Positions 26,036 through 34,231 of a DNA stretch of 64,000 bases are shown in pieces. The position numbers and the translations under genes were made by a program. Below the pieces are notes generated by a model that saw nothing but the letters and a program-made list of their open reading frames with translations, searched no databases and was not told the origin of the DNA. This DNA is from Methanosarcina sp. UBA5 (GTDB lineage: Archaea; Halobacteriota; Methanosarcinia; Methanosarcinales; Methanosarcinaceae). Within the stretch, counting starts at the first letter, position 1. Each line of letters starts with the position of its first letter. The DNA is taken from positions 13,784 through 77,783 of the forward strand of contig NZ_DAVG01000103.1 in the NCBI RefSeq assembly GCF_002505485.1. The letters run 5' to 3'.

Positions 26036-27223
26036 TTAAGTCGTATATTCGGCATTAATCCTGACATAGTCATAGGTCAGGTCGCACCCCCAGGCTATTG
26101 CCTGTTCCTTTCCCAGATTAAGGTCAAGATTAATGATAATTTCTTCATTTGCCATTATCTTTTTCAAAAACTCGAGATCCAATGAACTGGAAATCTCGCC
26201 GGATTTTACAAGTTCAACCTCTTCTCCTCCTCCTGAAAAAGAGAGGGAAAGCCTTTCCTGTTCAAGTTCCGCACCTGAGTAGCCTGCAGCAGCTACAATC
26301 CTTCCCCAGTTGGGATCCTTTCCGAAAATTGCGGATTTAACCAGAGGGGAACGTACAATTGCCTTTGCAGCAAGTTTCGCGTCATCGTGTGTTTTTGCGC
26401 CCACTACCCTGGCTTCAATAAGTTTTGTAGCTCCCTCTCCATCTTTTGCCATTTTTTTTGCAAGCTCGGTGAATACGTAAATCAGCCCGTCCTCAAAATC
26501 ATCTAGACAATCCATACAGGGCTTGACTCCAGACTTGCAAGTAGAAGTAAGGAGTACCATGTCGTTCGTACTTGTATCCCCGTCCACCACGACCATATTG
26601 AAAGTTTTATCCACTGCGATTCTGAGAGCAGCATCCAGGACGTCAGCGGGCACTTTCGCATCGGTATATGCAAAACAGAGCATGGTTCCCATATTGGGCT
26701 CTATCATCCCCGAACCTTTGGCAATGGCACCTATCCTGATACCGCAGTCCATCTCGATAGCTACTTCTTTTACGACCCTGTCTGTAGTCATGATCGCTTT
26801 TGTAGCTTCCCAGCTGCACTCCGGAGAACTGCCCAGTCCTTTGAGGACTTCAGGAAGGCGTTCCCTGATTGAGGAAACGTCGAGCCTTCTGCCAATTACT
26901 CCTGTTGAGGCAACTGCAACCGTGTCAGCCTCAAGGCCAAGATTTTGGGCAAGCATAGTTGCCATTTCCATAGCATCCAGAAAGCCGTCATCCCCTGTAA
27001 AGGCGTTAGCATTGCCGCTATTTGCAATTACGGCCGAAAGCCGGTGCTGGGTTTCGATTACCTCTTTACTCAGGGTAACCGGGGCTGCTGTGACCTTATT
27101 TTTTGTAAAAACGCCTGCGGCAGGTCCCTCTGCAAGAATAACAGTCAGTCCCATTTTACCGGCTTTAATCCCATTTGCAGATACGCCCCTTACTGCACAG
27201 ATTCCACCTTCGATTTCCTTCAT
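26036..27223 (-). CDS. argJ: Bifunctional ornithine acetyltransferase/N-acetylglutamate synthase
   Basis: Transfers acetyl from N-acetylornithine to glutamate, and may use acetyl-CoA, in arginine synthesis. It has 395 residues from the ATG at 27223, which has a GGAGAG site; a start at 27292 would add non-homologous residues. Family motifs include GLTVILAEGPAAGVFTKN, IANSGNANAFTGDDG and the self-cleavage site KDGEGATKLIE, where the chain is cut before Thr to expose the nucleophile. It is the last gene of an argC-CBS-argJ run. Confidence 0.96.
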   Translation of the reverse strand: MKEIEGGICAVRGVSANGIKAGKMGLTVILAEGPAAGVFTKNKVTAAPVTLSKEVIETQHRLSAVIANSGNANAFTGDDGFLDAMEMATMLAQNLGLEADTVAVASTGVIGRRLDVSSIRERLPEVLKGLGSSPECSWEATKAIMTTDRVVKEVAIEMDCGIRIGAIAKGSGMIEPNMGTMLCFAYTDAKVPADVLDAALRIAVDKTFNMVVVDGDTSTNDMVLLTSTCKSGVKPCMDCLDDFEDGLIYVFTELAKKMAKDGEGATKLIEARVVGAKTHDDAKLAAKAIVRSPLVKSAIFGKDPNWGRIVAAAGYSGAELEQERLSLSFSGGGEEVELVKSGEISSSLDLEFLKKIMANEEIIINLDLNLGKEQAIAWGCDLTYDYVRINAEYTT

Positions 27224-27242
27224 GAAAGACTCTCCTTTTTCC

Positions 27243-27707
27243 TCAGAGCTTTGCAAGACCTTCGATAATATCACCGCGAGTAATGATCCCAACTACGCGA
27301 TTGTCCTCAGTTACAGGAAGCCTGTTGATCCTGTGCCTTATCATATGCTCGGATGCCTCTTCAATAGATGCCTCGGAAGAGATTGTGTACACGTCCCTTG
27401 TCATGATTTCTTCTATCTTTGTGGAACCCACATCAGAGAGCATCTTTTTTGTTTCTTCCCAGCCAAAGAGTTCCCTGATAGGAACCTCTATAACCTCAAA
27501 GGGGCTTGGAAGCCAGAGTTCCCCCTTTTCGGGGAGTATCAGCATTTTTAGCAGGTCCGCTTCACTTACAATTCCCACAAGCTCTTCACCGTCAAGGACA
27601 GGTGCTCCACTAACATTGTTTTCCTTCAAGACTTTTGCCGCTTCCCGGACTGTATCATCAGGCTTGCAGAAAACAACGCTCGGGTTCATGACATCTTTTA
27701 CCTTCAT
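27243..27707 (-). CDS. CBS-domain pair protein in the arginine operon
   Basis: A stand-alone CBS-domain protein of 154 residues with two CBS motifs: MNPSVVFCKPDDTVREAAKVL...GIVSEADLL and MTRDVYTISSEASIEEA...GIITRGDII. Such pairs bind adenosyl ligands and regulate partner proteins. It sits 19 bases before argJ and 77 after argC on the same strand. A role in sensing energy state for arginine synthesis is plausible but not shown by the sequence. Confidence 0.92.
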   Translation of the reverse strand: MKVKDVMNPSVVFCKPDDTVREAAKVLKENNVSGAPVLDGEELVGIVSEADLLKMLILPEKGELWLPSPFEVIEVPIRELFGWEETKKMLSDVGSTKIEEIMTRDVYTISSEASIEEASEHMIRHRINRLPVTEDNRVVGIITRGDIIEGLAKL

Positions 27708-27784
27708 CTGACTATACCCCTTGAGACAAATTTTATTCTTTAATTTAATCCGTCACCAGTTATATTTTCTTGCTTTGGTCATGT

Positions 27785-28798
27785 TTACGGAGCCGCAGCA
27801 GGCAGCCAGAGCCCACGTGTCTCGTCCAGCCCGAACATGAGGTTCATATTCTGGATAGCCTGCCCTGATGCGCCTTTGACCAGGTTATCGATTGCTGAGA
27901 GCACAACAACCCTGTTATTTTCCTTATCCACTTCAAAGCTGATATCACAGAAGTTAGAACCTCTGACTGCGGTTAAGGAAGGAACTCCCGAAGGGAACCT
28001 TATGAACGGCCTGTCCCTGTAAAATTCCTCGTAAATTGTCTTTAAGTCGTCCGTGGAGAGAGATTCCTTTGTAAAAAGGTGAGCAGTTGTAAAGATTCCC
28101 CTGATAGATGGAATTACGTGAGGAGTGAAATTGATGTTCCTGAGCTTTCCGTCAAGCCCTGTCAGTTCCTGGACAATTTCAGCCCTGTGCCTGTGGGCTG
28201 TAAGCTTGTATGGGATGATATTTTCCGCGAGATTTGGATAATGTGAGTTTTGAGTAGGTGAAATGCCAGCTCCTGAGATTCCGGTCTTGGAATCAAAAAC
28301 TGCAATATCGATAAGTCCAGCCGCTGCAAGCGGAGCTGCTGCAAGAGTTGCACCTGTAGGAAAACATCCAGGGTTTGCCACAAAATTCTCTTCTGCAACT
28401 TCAGGATGGAGCTCTACAAGTCCGTAAACAGCATTCCTTGGGTCGCTATGCTTCATCCCGTAGATTTTTTCAAATTCCAAAGTTTCAAGCCTGTAGTCCG
28501 CGCTAAGGTCAACAACCTTCGTATTACCGTCAAGCAGCTCAGGTACATAGGTCATACCAGATCCGTGAGGTACTGCAAGAAAAACTACGTCACAACGCTC
28601 CCTGATGTCTTCAGAATTCGGATTTTCGTACTTAAGGTCGAGAAAACCTTCAAGATACCTGTGCGTGCTCGTTACAGGTTTCCCTGCAAAGCTTCGGGAA
28701 GTTGCCAGCTCCAGCTTGACATTTGGGTGGTTGACAAGCAAACGCAGGAGTTCTCCTCCTGTATATCCCGAAGCTCCTATTATTCCAGCCTTGATCAT
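27785..28798 (-). CDS. argC: N-acetyl-gamma-glutamyl-phosphate reductase
   Basis: NADPH-dependent third step of arginine synthesis. It has 337 residues from the ATG at 28798. A GTG at 28807 is in frame and cannot be excluded, since neither has a strong ribosome-binding site. Motifs are the dinucleotide loop GIIGASGYTGGELLRLL, the catalytic Cys in ANPGCFPTGA and the HRHRAEIVQEL region near 210. It is first gene of the argC-CBS-argJ transcript. Confidence 0.96.
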   Translation of the reverse strand: MIKAGIIGASGYTGGELLRLLVNHPNVKLELATSRSFAGKPVTSTHRYLEGFLDLKYENPNSEDIRERCDVVFLAVPHGSGMTYVPELLDGNTKVVDLSADYRLETLEFEKIYGMKHSDPRNAVYGLVELHPEVAEENFVANPGCFPTGATLAAAPLAAAGLIDIAVFDSKTGISGAGISPTQNSHYPNLAENIIPYKLTAHRHRAEIVQELTGLDGKLRNINFTPHVIPSIRGIFTTAHLFTKESLSTDDLKTIYEEFYRDRPFIRFPSGVPSLTAVRGSNFCDISFEVDKENNRVVVLSAIDNLVKGASGQAIQNMNLMFGLDETRGLWLPAAAP

Positions 28799-29516
28799 AA
28801 GTGTCACTGTCTGTGTAATACCAACACAAGATAATTAAATTTGTTATTGGAAAAACCAAATGTAAAATCTGTTTCTGCTATTAATCGATGTTACATGGTC
28901 TGCTCGAAAAGTTGGTTCCGGCTGTAGATCCATGCCTTTTTCTTCTTAAACGCAGTTTTTCAAAGTAGAGATCAGTTTCGTAATCAATGTCAGCAGATAT
29001 CCTTTTTCATAACCGAATTATAAAGGAAATTAAATGTACTCTTTCATAATCGAATTGCAAAGTGAATTAGATATGCTTTATCATAAGCAAATCTCAAGGG
29101 AAATCTGCTTTGATAATCGAGAATTTTTCCTGAAAACTTCTCCCCGGATTCCGAACCTGCTGACTACCCACTTTCGTAAATAATCAGAAATTTACTTTTC
29201 CCGGCTCAGAGTGTCCGGCTAGAAACCTCAAATCATAAGTAAGTCTTATAACATAACAGGGACTTTCCATATTTATTAGGAAATTAAATTGTGCAGATTT
29301 TCCTTCATTATTCTATAGAGATTGATTCATATTTTTAATTTTGAATCAGTAAGACTTAAATTTTTTAATATATAAGTATATTCCAAATGAGAATTGCTAA
29401 GGCACTTAGCGCCGGAAACGGGAAGTTCACAGGTAAATGATTTTATCTTTTGAGCCTCTCTTACTATAGGAAAATTTACTATATATAGCCTCTTAAGTGT
29501 CAGGAAGAAAAAAATC
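28799..29516. other. Intergenic region with degenerate 37-bp repeats
   Basis: 718 bases. Three imperfect units of about 35 bp run from 29001 to 29107, each beginning CTTT followed by TCATAA and a CGAATT-like block. No gene or stable hairpin was recognised. A TATATATAG-like element near 29481 may serve the deoxyribosyltransferase gene. Confidence 0.4.
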
Positions 29517-29939
29517 ATGAACGGGAAGAAGATAATCTATCTTGCAGGCCCCCTCTTCAGCCATGCGGAACTCGAATATAACCGCAAATTAAAGGATTTG
29601 CTGCTCAATAAGGGCTTTTCGGTTTTTTTGCCCCAGGAAGACGCAGAGGATACGATAGATGAACGCGAAAAACAAAATCAGGAATGCATTTTCAATAAAT
29701 GTGTAGTGGGTCTGGACGGTTCTGACATTGTAGTTGCAGTCCTTGATGGTGTGGATGTAGACTCAGGAACTGCCTGGGAAATAGGCTACGCTTATGCAAA
29801 GGAAAAACCTGTCATCGGGATTCGAACCGATTTTCGGTCTCTCTCTGACGGGATTGTTAACCTGATGGTAGAGATGGCAATAGTCGCCCTTGCAAGTGAT
29901 GAAGACGAACTGTTGAAAATGATAGAAAAATTCAAGTAA
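29517..29939 (+). CDS. Nucleoside 2-deoxyribosyltransferase
   Basis: A 140-residue member of the nucleoside 2-deoxyribosyltransferase family, which exchanges or hydrolyses N-glycosidic bonds of deoxynucleosides or deoxynucleotides. The N-terminal IIYLAGPLFSHAELEYN binds substrate. DSGTAWEIGYAYAKEKPVIG (~82) carries the catalytic Glu in WEIGYA. It is a single gene with no partner. It acts in nucleotide salvage or housecleaning; the exact substrate is unknown. Confidence 0.9.
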   Translation: MNGKKIIYLAGPLFSHAELEYNRKLKDLLLNKGFSVFLPQEDAEDTIDEREKQNQECIFNKCVVGLDGSDIVVAVLDGVDVDSGTAWEIGYAYAKEKPVIGIRTDFRSLSDGIVNLMVEMAIVALASDEDELLKMIEKFK

Positions 29940-30173
29940 CTCTTAGGTGGCTTCGAACTATTTCTGTTCCTGAACTTTTTGGTTCCGGACTATTTTTGGT
30001 CTTAGCTTTCTTTGATCGGGGCTACTTTTGACCCCAAACTACTTTTTTCATTTACCAGAACTTACTCTTGAAGACGAGGTCACCGGATATACATAAAGGG
30101 TAGGATCTGGAGTGAAAAAGGCGTAATATAAAATGAAGCAAAATGTGCAGGCCTTCAAAGCCTATGTGCAGGC

Positions 30174-30881
30174 TTATTTTTTCTCGGCCTCGAACTTTGA
30201 GATCTCCAGGAACCAATAGCCTCCCCTCAAAACTGTTTCACTCTCCATGACCTTTATCCTGTTTTTGAATAGCGGACAGTCGGTAACAAAGGTATGGAAC
30301 TCCCCGTTTTCACCGCAGGGATCGATTGAAAGATTGTGCTTTTTCAGGTCACGTATAAAATATTCATCGATCTTTCGGCCCAGCCACTCTTTCCCTAGCA
30401 AATCGGCTTTGACGCTGAGCAGAATCACCTCAAACCCGGAATCTATGAGGTCATTTATGATCTGTTCAGAATTTCTCTGCCAGATCGGCATTATTAACTT
30501 GAGGCCCAGGTCTCCGCATATCCTGTCTACAAGATTCTTGTGTGTGTCGATATGCCCGAAAACCGCTCCATCTATTATCTCCCCACTATCCCTTAAATCA
30601 TGGACAACTTTTTTGAATTCCTGTTCATATGAAATAAAGTCTTTATGGATAAGGGGAATTCCAAGCGCTTCAGCCTGTGCATAAACCAGGTCAGGATTAA
30701 TGTCATGGGAGCCACGCCTCTGGATTTCCCTGAAGTTCAGGAGGTGGGAGACCTCAAAACCTTCCGAGATTGCCCCATAACATGCGAAGCAACTGTCCTT
30801 TCCTCCTGTCCATGAAACGACCACCTTGCCTTTATCGCTCTTGCCTTTATAGTTTTTAGTTGAAATGGGATTTGTGCTCAT
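30174..30881 (-). CDS. Diphthine--ammonia ligase-like protein (Dph6/MJ0570 family)
   Basis: ATP-binding adenylating protein of the Dph6 family, which amidates diphthine on elongation factor 2. The PP-loop is VVVSWTGGKDSCFACYGA near the N-terminus. HDINPDLVYAQAEALGIP (~65) and GAVFGHIDTHKNLVDRICG (~115) are family blocks, as is ENGEFHTFVTDCPLF near the end. The ATG at 30881 gives the usual N-terminus; a GTG at 30926 is in frame but adds unlikely residues. Physiology is inferred from family. Confidence 0.88.
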   Translation of the reverse strand: MSTNPISTKNYKGKSDKGKVVVSWTGGKDSCFACYGAISEGFEVSHLLNFREIQRRGSHDINPDLVYAQAEALGIPLIHKDFISYEQEFKKVVHDLRDSGEIIDGAVFGHIDTHKNLVDRICGDLGLKLIMPIWQRNSEQIINDLIDSGFEVILLSVKADLLGKEWLGRKIDEYFIRDLKKHNLSIDPCGENGEFHTFVTDCPLFKNRIKVMESETVLRGGYWFLEISKFEAEKK

Positions 30882-31416
30882 CTCCCATATACATGCACAA
30901 TTTGAAAAAAAAGCTTTTGTTTTCACCGGTTCTCTGCCCGAATATTCCCAAAATCCCCCATATGTCGAGTTTCTTTCCGTACATCAGCAAATAAGGCCCT
31001 GAAGCTTAGAACTACCTTAAAAATCGCTATGTGCTGTAAGTTATCATAGCTCAGTACTGTTTGGCTGAAATAGAGCCATTCAATACTTCTATGTCAGTCC
31101 TGGTGAGTAGGAGGAACATTTTACCATATACAAAATTGTCATTTTCAAAATATAAAAGCAAATACTTGAGGCAGCAAAACTAAAAACAATTGAAATAAAT
31201 TAAAGGAAAATCATGTGGCCTGAAAAGGAGTTATTGAGATAACCTTTATAAAAATAAAGTATTAAAACTGCCCTTTTTAATTAAGTACGTAATTAGATCT
31301 AAATTGAAATTAATTGAGAAAAGATTCAGTTGCAGAAGCTATGATTTATAACGATTATTAGGTAAAAAAATTTTAATATAGAATGCCCAACATAATAACT
31401 ACTGGAGGTTAAAATA
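30882..31416. other. Intergenic region
   Basis: AT-rich spacer between divergent genes. It contains the TATA box at 31344-31352 for the small gene below. Nothing else was recognised. Confidence 0.4.
31344..31352 (+). promoter_or_regulatory. TATA box of the 56-residue gene
   Basis: ATTTATAAC, 73 bases before the start codon, predicts transcription from about 31378 and a leader of about 40 bases. Confidence 0.45.
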
Positions 31417-31587
31417 ATGACCTTTGTGAATGGATACACATTTACAAAAGTGGGAACTTCACATGGATCTGACATGTACGTTTCCAGATATGGGAAACTG
31501 GTAAAGATCATTCCATTCAGTCCACAAGTGGAGTTCTCCGAAAAATACACCAGTGACTTGATCCACCAAATCGAGTCAATGGAGTGA
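31417..31587 (+). CDS. Unrecognised 56-residue protein
   Basis: A short frame with good expression signals: TATA box at 31344, GGAGGT at 31404-31409 and ATG 7 bases later. The product reads MTFVNGYTFTKVGTSHGSD, then MYVSRYGKLVKIIPFSPQVE, then FSEKYTSDLIHQIESME. It is mixed in charge, soluble and lacks cysteines. The pattern resembles a small beta-sheet then helix fold. No family was recognised. A probable terminator follows at 31661. It is below the usual length cut-off of gene finders. Confidence 0.65.
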   Translation: MTFVNGYTFTKVGTSHGSDMYVSRYGKLVKIIPFSPQVEFSEKYTSDLIHQIESME

Positions 31588-31947
31588 AATGAGTGAAATA
31601 ATTAAACTTTTCCGACTTTTTCTTTTTAATTCGGAGCCATTTTCATGAAAGTCTTTTTTTCAGGCCGAAGCTTTTCTCGGTCTGTCATTTTTTAGACTAT
31701 TTTCACTATATATATAACTTGTGTTTTCCATAATTTTTCATAGACAGTTGCTACACTTCAGGATTTTCAGACGCCTTCAAGTTAGAGTACTTGATTTATG
31801 AAGGCATTCTTTTAAATTTACATAAGTAAAAAAATCTTAAAAAACAGAAATCTAGTAAACTGATCTTCAATATAGGGAAATCCATAAATGTTAGAAATTA
31901 TAGGGAAACCGGCAAGTTGATCCGAAACATAAAGGAAAGTTGATAAA
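31588..31947. other. Intergenic region
   Basis: 360 bases with the terminator-like hairpin at 31661. A TATATATAAC box near 31709 could start the acetyltransferase transcript. Confidence 0.4.
31661..31691 (+). terminator. Possible terminator after the 56-residue gene
   Basis: CAGGCCGA (31661-31668) pairs with TCGGTCTG (31677-31684), allowing one G-U pair. TCATTTTTT follows. Confidence 0.4.
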
Positions 31948-32379
31948 TTGATCCGAAGCTACAGGAAAACCGATCTTGAAGAGATGGTAAGGATCTGGTA
32001 CGAAGCCTCCGTCATCGCCCATTTCTTTATTCCGGCCTCTTTCTGGGCTTTGCAAAAGAGTGCAATGAAAGATAAGTACCTCCCACTAGCCGAAAACTTT
32101 ATTTTTGAGGAAGAAGGGCAGATCGCAGGATTCATCTCCCTTGTTGGGGAACATGTCTGCGCCCTCTTCGTGGCGCCGGAAATGCAGGGTAGAGGAATTG
32201 GCAAGGCTCTTCTCGAATATGCAAAAACTCTGAAAGGAAGACTATCCCTCAAAGTTTATAGGGAAAACGAGAATGCACTTCGCTTTTATGAAAAGTGTGG
32301 GTTTGTGGCGGCTGGCGAAGAGATTGATGAGTATACTGGTTGCGCGCAGATTTTGATGGAATGGGAATTGGCTCGATGA
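31948..32379 (+). CDS. GNAT-family N-acetyltransferase
   Basis: A 143-residue acetyltransferase with a TTG start after GGAAAG. The acetyl-CoA loop is APEMQGRGIGKALLEYAK (~75, QxxGxG). The family's closing NALRFYEKCGFVAAGEE is near 110. The N-terminal RSYRKTDLEEMVRIWYEAS fits the family. Standing alone, it could modify an amino acid, peptide or protein terminus; the substrate is unknown. Confidence 0.9.
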   Translation: MIRSYRKTDLEEMVRIWYEASVIAHFFIPASFWALQKSAMKDKYLPLAENFIFEEEGQIAGFISLVGEHVCALFVAPEMQGRGIGKALLEYAKTLKGRLSLKVYRENENALRFYEKCGFVAAGEEIDEYTGCAQILMEWELAR

Positions 32380-33347
32380 AAAAAATCGATATACTACCAG
32401 ATAAACTCATTCATCGAAAGATCGCCCAGCCCCTATTCAAATACCGATTCATTGATTTCGAGTTATCGGATGAAAACTAAAATCCCTACAAACTAGGTGG
32501 CGTCAGGATAATTGATTCGGGACTGGAAAATTCGTGTTCAGATAAAAGATAAAGTTTGTGATTTCACAGACCTATACCTGTTATTGGTATAATCTCCCAG
32601 GTCATATCATTGATTAAACAGGTCACTGTCTGATAGAATACGGAAAAAACTATAAGGGTAAAGAAAGGCAAAGGTGAAAGTTTATTAGTTTTTTTAGATT
32701 TCTTAATTTTTAAGAGATTTACTTTTTAGTACCAATTTTATTTCTCTGAAATTTGAGGTAAGATTGACATTATTAATAAATATACCACTTGAGTTTGTTC
32801 TGAAATATATTCTGGAATCAATTTCCCCTGAAAATTTTGTAATTTTCCTGAAATATAAGCTATTTTTTGAACTATTAGGGAGGCTTAGGAGAAAATTATA
32901 AATATTAAGAGTACTATCTATAGGATAGTAACTTGGGAACAATAACCCCCTTACAGAATAATTAAACAAGAACTGTAAGTGTTACCCATCAGTTACGTAA
33001 TAGATATCTACGAACAGACCGAAGGCGAACCTGTACCGCCTTCAAAAACGGACTTGTCCCTTCCTCTGAAAAGAGCGTGGGAGTCTTGAACTCTCATTGT
33101 CGTGCCTGTAAAAACGGGTAAGAGTAAAAACGGGCCTCCGCCGTTGTTTCTTTCCCGTTTCATCCAGGCTGTTCTCCGGGAAGATGGATAACAACTGTTC
33201 TGGACTAAATTTACAGATCAAAACCACTATAAAGACAAATAAAACCCAGGAAAACTGAAAGAAAAGTAATCCTGAAATCCGAAAAATCTGAAATTGGGAA
33301 AGCTTGCGATCAAGAGAGCCTGGAATTGTATAAGGAGGAATCTGTAT
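32380..33347. other. Long intergenic region upstream of hsp20
   Basis: 968 bases, AT-rich up to about 32990, then higher GC. Frames on the minus strand at 32703-32969 and 33042-33437 lack ribosome-binding sites and recognisable content. AAGGAGGA at 33332 belongs to hsp20. Confidence 0.4.
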
Positions 33348-33806
33348 ATGAAATTTCCAATAAAAAGAACAGACCGTGATATGTATAGCTGGGATCCATT
33401 TGATGAGGTCCGGAGAATGCAGAATTATATGGAACATATGTTCAGGACTTTTCCTGCAGTGGAAAGCCGATTCGGGACCGAAGCTTTCTCTCCGCTAACT
33501 GACGTTATGGAAGAAGATGATAAGGTAGTTGTGACAACCGACCTGCCCGGGGTTGACAGGGAAAATGTTGAGCTCAATCTAAAGGATAATGTTCTAGTAA
33601 TCAGTGCAGGGAAAGGAAAAGAAGAAGAGGCTGAAAAAGAAGGTTACCTAAGGAAAGAACGGTCTTTCATGCGCTATTACCGTGAAATTCCTCTTCCCGA
33701 CGGTGTAACCGAAGAAGGAGCAAATGCGCAGCTCAAAAACGGGGTCTTAACTGTCACCCTACCGAAAACAAAAGCCGTAGAGGGAAAAAGAATCCAGATT
33801 GAATGA
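33348..33806 (+). CDS. hsp20: Small heat shock protein, Hsp20/alpha-crystallin
   Basis: An ATP-independent holdase chaperone of 152 residues. The N-terminal arm has the typical YSWDPFDEVRRMQNYMEHMF. The alpha-crystallin domain runs from ~45 (PLTDVMEEDDKVVVTTDLPGV) to ~140 and includes LKNGVLTVTLPK, the conserved (A/L)xxGxL motif. The tail ends in KRIQIE with an I-x-I contact. The ATG at 33348 follows AAGGAGGA at 8 bases; an upstream in-frame TTG/GTG region lacks this. Confidence 0.95.
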   Translation: MKFPIKRTDRDMYSWDPFDEVRRMQNYMEHMFRTFPAVESRFGTEAFSPLTDVMEEDDKVVVTTDLPGVDRENVELNLKDNVLVISAGKGKEEEAEKEGYLRKERSFMRYYREIPLPDGVTEEGANAQLKNGVLTVTLPKTKAVEGKRIQIE

Positions 33807-34231
33807 ACCGGCACTCAGGATAAGAATACTCAGTACCACGGTACCACAAATCCGGATAAGCCGGATTTTAACTTGATTTCAGCCTAAAAAACCTCAAGCT
33901 CCAAGAAACACCTGCAGGCAGGCTCAGGAATAGGATTCTGAAAGCCTGCAGACTGCCCACAGTAAAACAGAAGTTCAAAAATTCTTTCGTTTACTATTTT
34001 ATTCGGAGCATCCACTCCCAGGCTCGTAAAATTTTGCAAAACTCAAGAATTTATAGAAACTTTAAGAATTTTTTCTGATAGGCTCTAAGCTCGCCACGCA
34101 TAAAAATTTCCAATCTGGATTGACTACAGAAAAATGGTAGAATTGTCTAGATAAAAAATAAGAATAAAATGGCAGGCAAACCTGCCATTACTTTTGCTAG
34201 CACATATCTATATCTTCTTGTATTACTGCTC
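33807..34231. other. Intergenic region between convergent genes
   Basis: 425 bases. It contains the terminator of the leftward surface-protein gene (34168-34189) and a short hairpin of CTGCAGGCAGGCT/AGCCTGCAG type near 33910-33955 that may terminate hsp20. Confidence 0.45.
34150..34189 (-). terminator. Terminator of the PKD/beta-helix gene
   Basis: AATGGCAGG (34168-34176) pairs with CCTGCCATT (34181-34189) around CAAA. On the minus strand a run rich in T follows (complement of ATAAAAAATAAGAATAAA). Confidence 0.75.

Noticed and set aside
26523..27551. Long + strand frame opposite argJ and the CBS gene
   Set aside because: It crosses two well-identified genes in antisense and shows no family features.
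32703..33437. Two minus-strand frames (32703-32969 and 33042-33437)
   Set aside because: No ribosome-binding site or family pattern; the second overlaps the hsp20 start region in antisense.
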